DNA of 64,000 nt. Origin: Coniferiporia sulphurascens (Eukaryota > Basidiomycota > Agaricomycetes > Hymenochaetales > Hymenochaetaceae). This document shows positions 57,828 through 64,000 of this stretch, in pieces (within the stretch, counting starts at the first letter, position 1; each line of letters begins with the position of its first letter). The position numbers and the translations under genes were made by a program. The stretch spans positions 992,001 to 1,056,000 of the forward strand of contig NBBA01000001.1 of NCBI GenBank assembly GCA_002794785.1, written 5' to 3'. The notes beneath the pieces were generated by a model. The model was not told the origin of the DNA. It worked only from the letters and a program-made list of their open reading frames with translations, and searched no databases.

Positions 57828-58783
57828 TCACGGACACTGCAGTTATTCAACAGGTGGCTCTGGGCCCATACATTCAAGATGTAGGCAAATTGTCAACTTA
57901 TAACGGTCCCTATTCTTTTTTTTCTTGACCGTTCACCATTCTAGTTCCACGCACGGCTGACTTCATTTGCCTTTCTACTGTGGAGAATTCATGAAATTAA
58001 GCATGGTAAAATATTTAAAACGGCCAATTACTAGAAGGAGCTACGGACAGATACTCCACGATTCACTATTCTCGTGGCTAAGTGCAAGTGTATTGAGATG
58101 CAGGGATATAAACGAAACCGCTAATATGACTAATAAATGCTGCACCGGAATCTATGCAAACTGTATCATGTGCCACTGATACTTTCGACTCTGTTGTCCA
58201 TCCTCCCGTCGACAGCCCTTTCGGCTGCCTCGTTTAGGTGAACCAATAACTGACAACCAATTATACAGGGAAAAGTAGTGGATATAATCATCTGCTCCAC
58301 GATACTAACCACTGCGTTGGGGGAGCCTTGTTGGTCCAGCCATTTACAGAACAAAATAGAAAGCCTGGTCTTGGATGAGCACCCTGACGAGGCCTTCAAT
58401 TCCCGCCGATTCTTTTCAAAGGGTGAGGGCTTTGTACAGAGTCAGGGGCATCAAAAGGAGTTCCAATGAAAGTGCAGTTGTCCTGTCATGACGTGAATAG
58501 GACGGTTCTCAGTCTCAAGTAAAGGAGAAACCCCATTATCGTGGCCACAGAATTCAAACCCTGCCGCCCCTCCAGTCACAACGGACACTATTCCACCATT
58601 GGTGGGTCATTGACTAAAGTGATGGACTTCCTGCTAACTTTTCTGACATTATTAAGGCAATCGCTATTCCAAGCATGGCAGCTAGTTCTAGCACGAACAA
58701 AGTTTTGAGAAATATGGCTAGTTTCTTTGCTATTAATCACTCAGCCGGTGCTTTGCTGGAGAAATCAGAGCAACGGCACGTAC
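57828..58783. other. Spacer with short unexplained frames
   Basis: A frame reading DIIKAIAIPSMAASSS...LLEKSEQRH runs into the solo LTR and continues for about 20 codons after its target site (RTFRPHCKNSHQKNI), hinting at an older coding stretch. Confidence 0.3.
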
Positions 58784-59344
58784 TGTTAAGCTCAACGGTT
58801 ACGCGGTGATTGACGTCGGGGCTTCCTGATTGTCAGAACTGATGGTACGGCAATGGGGCTTCCTAGATGTCGTAAGTCGAGGGATGATCGTCGGTGGGGC
58901 TTCCTGATCGACGATGTGGACGCGGTAGGCTTCTGAGAGCGAGTCGGGTTACGACGAAGTGGTTAGTGGCACACTGGCGCACAGTAGACTGGTGGTAGCA
59001 GATAATGGGCTTGTATGAACAAAGAGCACAAGCTTAGGGCTTGTGCTACTGAAGTTACATGCTTATATGCTACTCTATGTGTTTTGCCACTGTAGTGACT
59101 TGGTTAGGTATGTTTACCAGACTATGGACTGTTGTGGAAACTCAAGGAAGGCCTTGGTAATACAAGTATGGTGATCAGTAAGCAAAGCACGTCATGATGG
59201 TGCAATACGGCGTCATCATGGTGTCTTATGGCATAAGGGGAATAAGGATGAGTAAGGCAGAGAAATGGGGGAGTTGCGCTGACTGATGGTGATGAAGAGG
59301 AAGTGAGTCAGCGCAATAGGGAAAGTGAAGGGAAAATTGTAACA
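58784..59344 (+). repeat. Solo LTR, 560-bp family, copy 3
   Basis: TGTTA...TAACA ends with an exact CGTAC duplication (58779-58783, 59345-59349). Same GGGGCTTCCT motifs and hairpin as the other copies. Confidence 0.94.
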
Positions 59345-59837
59345 CGTACCTTCAGACCACACTGCAAGAACTCTCATCAAAAGAATATCTGCGATGACGG
59401 TTTGTGAGAAGTATGAGAGACTTGAGAGAACGATTCGTACAGTCTATCAGAACTATGGTCATCCAGTCTGGATTCGGGATAATTATTAACCTGTCTCCCT
59501 TTACTAAAAGTGAGGGATGGTTACCTCCTATGTCATTGGCCCACACAGAAAATTTTCCTGTAATCAGAATTAGCTCGCATTCTCGAGAAACGGCCGGGGT
59601 TCCACTCAAACCCAGAATGTCGCAAAATTCCTGAGTTAATAATAATACAATGTGGTGTCAAAGGTGCGACAAACCCACAGTTCTATATTCGTGTGGAAGG
59701 AGCCTGCTGAACTAATCTCAGTAATTCTTGTCGCTCTGTAAATCAGTCAAACATGAGAGCGCAGCTGTGATAATCGCTAACACAGTGAAAATCCCTAAGT
59801 ATTGATTCTTTAATGAAGATACTTAACCTGTCCTGTC
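59345..59837. other. 493-bp spacer between head-to-head solo LTRs
   Basis: An 85-codon minus-strand frame (59609-59352) is open but unrecognised. Confidence 0.3.
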
Positions 59838-60395
59838 TGTTACAATTTTCCTTTACTTTCCTCTACTGCGCTGACTCACTTCTTCTTCGTCATCATCAGT
59901 CAGCGCAACTCCCCCATTTCTCTGCCTTACTCATCCTTATTCGCCTTGCGCCATACAACACCATGATGACGCCTTATTGCACCATCATGACGTGCTTTGC
60001 TTACTGATCACCGTACTTGTATTACCAAGGTATTCCTTGAGTTTCCATGACCTTCCATAGTCTGGTAAACACACCTAACCAAGTCGCTACAGTGGCAAAC
60101 ACATAGAGTAGCATATAAGCATGTAACTTCAGTAGCACAAGCCCTAAGCTTGTGCTCTTTGTTCATACAAGCCCATTATCTGCCACCACCAGTCTACCAT
60201 GTGCCACTGTGCCTATAGTCGCTTCGTCGTAACCCGACTCCGCTAAGAAGCCTACCGCGTCCACATCGTCAATCAGGAAGCCCCACTGACGATCATCTTC
60301 GACTTACGACATCTAGGAAGCCCTGTTGCTGTACCATCGGTTCCGATGATCAGGAAGCCCTGACGTCGATCACTGCATAACCATTGAGCTTAACA
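59838..60395 (-). repeat. Solo LTR, 560-bp family, copy 4
   Basis: Inverted relative to copy 3. It is flanked by CTGTC (59833-59837) and CCGTC (60396-60400), a 5-bp duplication with one T/C difference. Confidence 0.9.
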
Positions 60396-61582
60396 CCGTC
60401 AAGCCAACAAAAATGATTATTAGGGAGGCTACTAGTGCTATGGTAGTGTGCATACCTCTTTATCAAATGTGGGGACTATGAAAATCCTAACTGATCGGTT
60501 TGTAGTAATGGTTTATTTGTAGACTCAACTAGTAGCCCGTCTCAATTACATGGCAAGGAGCGATGGAAAGTATGGCAGACATTCTTACTGGTAGTTTGGG
60601 TTGATATTGGGAAAGGAGATTGGAACCAGCAGCTTGGCAGTTTCTTTTTTGAGCAAAAATTCCTGCCATCCCCAACCACGACTCGAGAGTCGTGGTTAGA
60701 TGGTGGAAAGCATCGGAGTTTCAATATTACGGCTTAGTTTGTACATAAATCAAATACACCTTGTGCATGGCCCCTGTCGATCTTCAATTTCTTTTTTGGA
60801 TGATTACTTGTGCATTGCATGTAGTCCACATTATGTAGCTTTCTTAGTCTAAGAAACATGCATTAGCATAGAAATCTCATACAGTGATGTCTAGCTCATT
60901 TTATCTGATTTTTATGGTATTTTTTGGTCTGTTGTAGGCAGAATTCCTTATTATAGAGTTGATTACATAACACGTAAAATTTTACATCGGCCATCTCCAC
61001 AGAGAGGCTACTTTTGAGCCTGTAAACACCGTCTCAATTATACTATCATATGACCACTGTTACAAAGTCACCCCTTGTTACAAAATCTTGATTCCAAGCT
61101 TCCACACATCGAAATAATCATTGCAAAAGTGTATATAGATAGGAAAATAGTTGATTAAAATGACTGCAGCATTTTTTTCACAAAAAAATGTGCCGCCATG
61201 AAGCCACCATTAAAATACTTGGTTTGCAACTGTGTAGAGCATCTTGGGAGTTGCTGGCTTGTGTGGAAAGTGCCCCTGTCAGTCTACTTTTCACAGAATA
61301 ATGTTAGCTACATACCAAGGGGTATATCTTTGGTATTCCAAGAAAAATAAATAATAATTTTTCATGGAGCAAGAGCAAAACACCCAAAGGGTGACAAAAG
61401 GTGACAGAATGCACTTGGCATGCAGGTTTCAATTCAAGCTCCGATAAAATTATTGGGCATTTACTTTTTGGGAAACACAATCGTGTCACCCCAATTGCGC
61501 TTCACTCAGCATCCAAACTAGGCCTCAGCTTGCATCTCTTTGGTTTCATGGCTCTCTGTTTCTTGATTTTCTCTCTTTTGGA
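60396..61582. other. AT-rich spacer 5' of the pogo-like gene
   Basis: No gene. It holds a perfect 10-bp stem hairpin at 60674-60697 and probably the 5' end of the pogo-like element, whose inverted repeat could not be placed. Confidence 0.4.
60674..60697. other. Perfect hairpin, 10-bp stem
   Basis: AACCACGACT and AGTCGTGGTT pair around a CGAG loop. CCATC and GATGG outside extend the pairing after small bulges. Role unknown. Confidence 0.6.
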
Positions 61583-62294
61583 ATGCCACACCAATATAAT
61601 CTATCTATTTGTCAAGCTGGTGTGGAGCATGAGGCTAGACTAGCCACTGCCTTAGAAGCTCTTAATGCTGGCCATTGCAAAAGTATTAAGCAGGCTTCCT
61701 GTGAATTTAATGTTAAATATGATCCTCTCTATAATCGGTACAAAGGGATTCATAATAATAAATATGCTGCTAGGGAGGGACAACAACTCCTAAGCAATGC
61801 ATGGGAGAAAGTTCTTGTTGACTGGTTAGTTTTCCTAGGATATTTGGGACATGCAGTCAGCCAAAAGACCATTTATCCCATGGTTAAGGACTTATGTGGC
61901 AGAAAGCCATCGAGGAAATGGCTCTGTGCCTTTAGGGACTGGCATCCTGAACTCAAGCTTGCATGGTCGACAGGTCTTGACCCAAAGCGAGCCCAAGCTT
62001 TTAATCAGACAACCATAATGAACTACTTTGATATTCTTGAAAAGACTCTTTCAGACCACAATATACCCTGGGAGAATGTCTATAATATGGATGAGAAGGG
62101 CATTCAAATGGGTGGAGGTCGAAAAAGACAGCGGCAGAAGTTCTTTTTTAGCAAAAACCAGAGGGTACGAACTAAAATGCAGTCAGCAGACCTTCAGTTG
62201 GCAACTGTCATAGAATGTGTCTGTGCAGACGGCACCACAGTCGATCCAGGATTCATACTTGAAAGCCAAGCTGGCTATTGTCCAGAATGGTTTG

Positions 62295-63641
62295 TGTTAG
62301 ATTCGCTCCCTGATTAAGGGTTAGAAACAAGTGATAACAGATTCACACAATAATACTAGTTAGTTTAGGGTAGGCTTGGTACCCTTCACTCACTAAAGTG
62401 TTAGAGCTGATGATGGTGGTAAGAGACAAGAGATGAATTAAACTGCTTTTTACTGCAATTTTACATTGGGCTTTTATACCCTACATGTTGTATGCTATTT
62501 ACTATGTTCTGGTAGATACTACAACATACTACTCTCGCTTTATAAGTCATAGGAATATTCTGGTACAATCCTGTACATGCTATTTACTATTCTTAGCTTC
62601 CTATGAGTCAGTCATATATTCCGGTACATTCTACAGCCTACTGTGCTATCTTTATCTTATGCCAGAACCTTCCCTGAGTTTCCATCGAGTCATACAGTAC
62701 AATACCTAAGTTAACCATTCTTGGATACTACTATACCTATGATGCTTCTCCTTATTTCCTAATTGGTTCTGCTGTGTGATGTGCTATACTTGGCTCTCAT
62801 CAATTGCGTCTTCTAATTGATCGCCCTGCTTCCATCAGCTATTCTTAGCCGAATGCTTAGATATAGTTGTGTGGCTCAGTGATTATGCTAGCCTTCTTAA
62901 TCTTATCTTGTTGTGGCTTGTTACTTATTACTGTAGACTAATATTGAGTCATTTCCATTGTTTTGTTGAAAGGGGTTCTTTCTGGTGTTCTATCATCTAC
63001 TGGCATAAAGAGCTCCTCAGGCCCTATAGCATTTATATTTGTTATCCTGCTATACCCGGGTGTGACTCTATATGACGGTTCATCATTGAACCATCGTATT
63101 ATGATTTCCTTATCTATTGGTACTAACTCCTGTCTTTGGTTTGGTTCCTTTTGATCTACTGTTGTGTGTCCTTTGGCTATGAAGTTGGCTTTGTATGCGA
63201 ATAGTTGTTCTCGTAGTTGTTTATTGATAGTGTGAACTATTTGGTGTGCCGCTTCTGCATAATTGGTTGATGTAATAACTGCCCTTTGATAACATAATTC
63301 ATTATGTGGCTGATTATAAATCTTGGTTCTTGTGTAAGTGCTGATTACATATCTATTCAATTGGTATGAGAACATAGTTGCTCTATGTTCAATTATTACT
63401 TCTAGCCTTTCTGCCACTTGTTGTTCCCTTGTAGTATGATTGAATGTAATTTGACAGTTGTTGTATCCTGCATTCTGTCCTACTGTTGCACATGCAATGT
63501 TGAATGCTTTCCATGCTACTTGGTCTGCATCTTTACAGCATTGGCATAAGTTCCCGGTATCAATTAGAGTTACAGGTCTTGCCATGTCGATCTTGCTAAT
63601 CCGTCGATCCGGTGATCACGATTTTCATCAATTTACTAACA
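62295..63641 (-). repeat. Solo LTR, ~1,350-bp ORF-bearing family, copy 2 (inside pogo-like transposase)
   Basis: It is flanked by an exact GTTTG duplication (62290-62294, 63642-63646). On its own strand it reads TGTTAGTAAATT...GCGAATCTAACA; TATAAAAG lies near 62477-62470. Close to the copy at 54006-55355 along its full length. Confidence 0.94.
62938..63585 (-). CDS. LTR-encoded ORF, 215 codons, family II copy 2 (intact)
   Basis: It starts MARPVTLIDTGNLCQCCKDA about 56 bp inside the LTR. Features: LCQCC...NAGYNNCQITFNH (Cys cluster), a helical middle, and GYSRITNINAIGPEELFMPVDDRTP near the end. Order and motifs match the family I ORF at 36853-37518, where the equivalents are LCHRC, AGYTNCQVTTDH and RITRINHI...DDRTP. 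It is not similar to standard retrotransposon proteins as far as can be judged by eye. Confidence 0.75.
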   Translation of the reverse strand: MARPVTLIDTGNLCQCCKDADQVAWKAFNIACATVGQNAGYNNCQITFNHTTREQQVAERLEVIIEHRATMFSYQLNRYVISTYTRTKIYNQPHNELCYQRAVITSTNYAEAAHQIVHTINKQLREQLFAYKANFIAKGHTTVDQKEPNQRQELVPIDKEIIIRWFNDEPSYRVTPGYSRITNINAIGPEELFMPVDDRTPERTPFNKTMEMTQY

Positions 63642-64000
63642 GTTTGAGGGTCTGGATGAATACAATTATCTGTCAGTATGTTTCACCAAGATTGTTATAC
63701 GGCTGGTAACCTAACTTTCATCTGCATAGTGTCTCCATCATGGAAAATGGCTGGACCAACAATTTTGTCTGCACAGAATGGTTCGAAAAAATATTCATAC
63801 CATTCATCAGGGCCAATTGTAATGTGCCCAGTAAGCCTAGTCTTCTGCTTCTGGATGGGCATGGTTCGCACTTGACAGACTGAATGCGCAAGCTTGCAAT
63901 ATCCAATGAAGTTCATTTAGTTTGCTTACCACCGCATACTACACACTGACTCCAACCTCTTGATGTCAGTGTTTTCACACATGTACAGTGGGCCTGGGAG

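Larger units (their letters stand above)
61583..64000 (+). pseudogene. Pogo/Fot1-like (Tc1-mariner) transposase, split by an LTR
   Basis: It starts MPHQYNLSICQAGVEHEARL, with a psq-type helix-turn-helix (LNAGHCKSIKQASCEFNV) and a CENP-B-like second one (KTIYPMVKDLCGRKPSRKWL). The DDE core follows: first Asp in NMDEKGIQMG; after the LTR, second Asp in LLLLDGHGSH; then CLPPHTTH and LQPLDV near the third acidic site. The LTR (62295-63641) cuts after EWF. Downstream a frame change and TGAs at 63881-63883 and 63947-63949 are seen. It continues past the window edge. Inactive. Confidence 0.88.

Overview
The window looks like nuclear DNA of a mushroom-forming basidiomycete (Agaricomycetes). The host genes are GC-rich and cut by many 49-110 nt introns. 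The mobile elements are typical of the group: a KDZ transposase with a CxC2-type cysteine cluster, a three-zinc-knuckle LINE with an RNase H domain, and a Ty1/copia element. No rRNA gene, functional tRNA gene or CRISPR array was seen.

Layout. 1-4.2 kb: 3' part of a copia retrotransposon with an open gag-pol. 4.4-12.8 kb: two inverted tRNA-derived SINE-like units. One is split inside its B box by a LINE (copy A), which itself carries two solo LTRs. 13.1-23.4 kb: the conserved host block, with a 2OG-Fe(II) oxygenase (-), BCP1/BCCIP (-), proline dehydrogenase (+) and CAND1/TIP120 (-). 23.5-30.0 kb: a second, nearly intact LINE (copy B) with a 14-bp target-site duplication, about 155 bp upstream of the CAND1 start. 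31.2-33.5 kb: VPS27 (ESCRT-0). 34.6-38.3 kb: an F-box-like gene and a low-complexity gene split by a 1,476-bp solo LTR. 38.5-42.7 kb: an unknown gene and a decayed SPT5-like gene. 44-47.4 kb: a tandem family of ~101-residue proteins with a permease fragment in it. 48.1-49.5 kb: an inverted second copy of the 1,476-bp LTR. 50-56.7 kb: a coiled-coil gene and a KDZ transposase split by a ~1,350-bp LTR. 56.9-60.4 kb: fragments and two head-to-head solo LTRs. 61.6-64 kb: a pogo/Fot1-like transposase split by another ~1,350-bp LTR.

The host block holds housekeeping functions: cullin-ligase exchange, proline catabolism, a nuclear chaperone and endosomal sorting. The rest is a nested record of insertions, readable because nearly every element keeps its target-site duplication. 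The most unusual result is a pair of LTR families (1,476 bp and ~1,350 bp; four solo copies, all with 5-bp duplications). Each LTR carries its own ~215-221 codon ORF inside the repeat. The two families encode related proteins, sharing a Cys cluster and a C-terminal DDRTP motif. Many TE and accessory ORFs are broken by in-frame TGA codons, which fits C-to-T decay at CpG.
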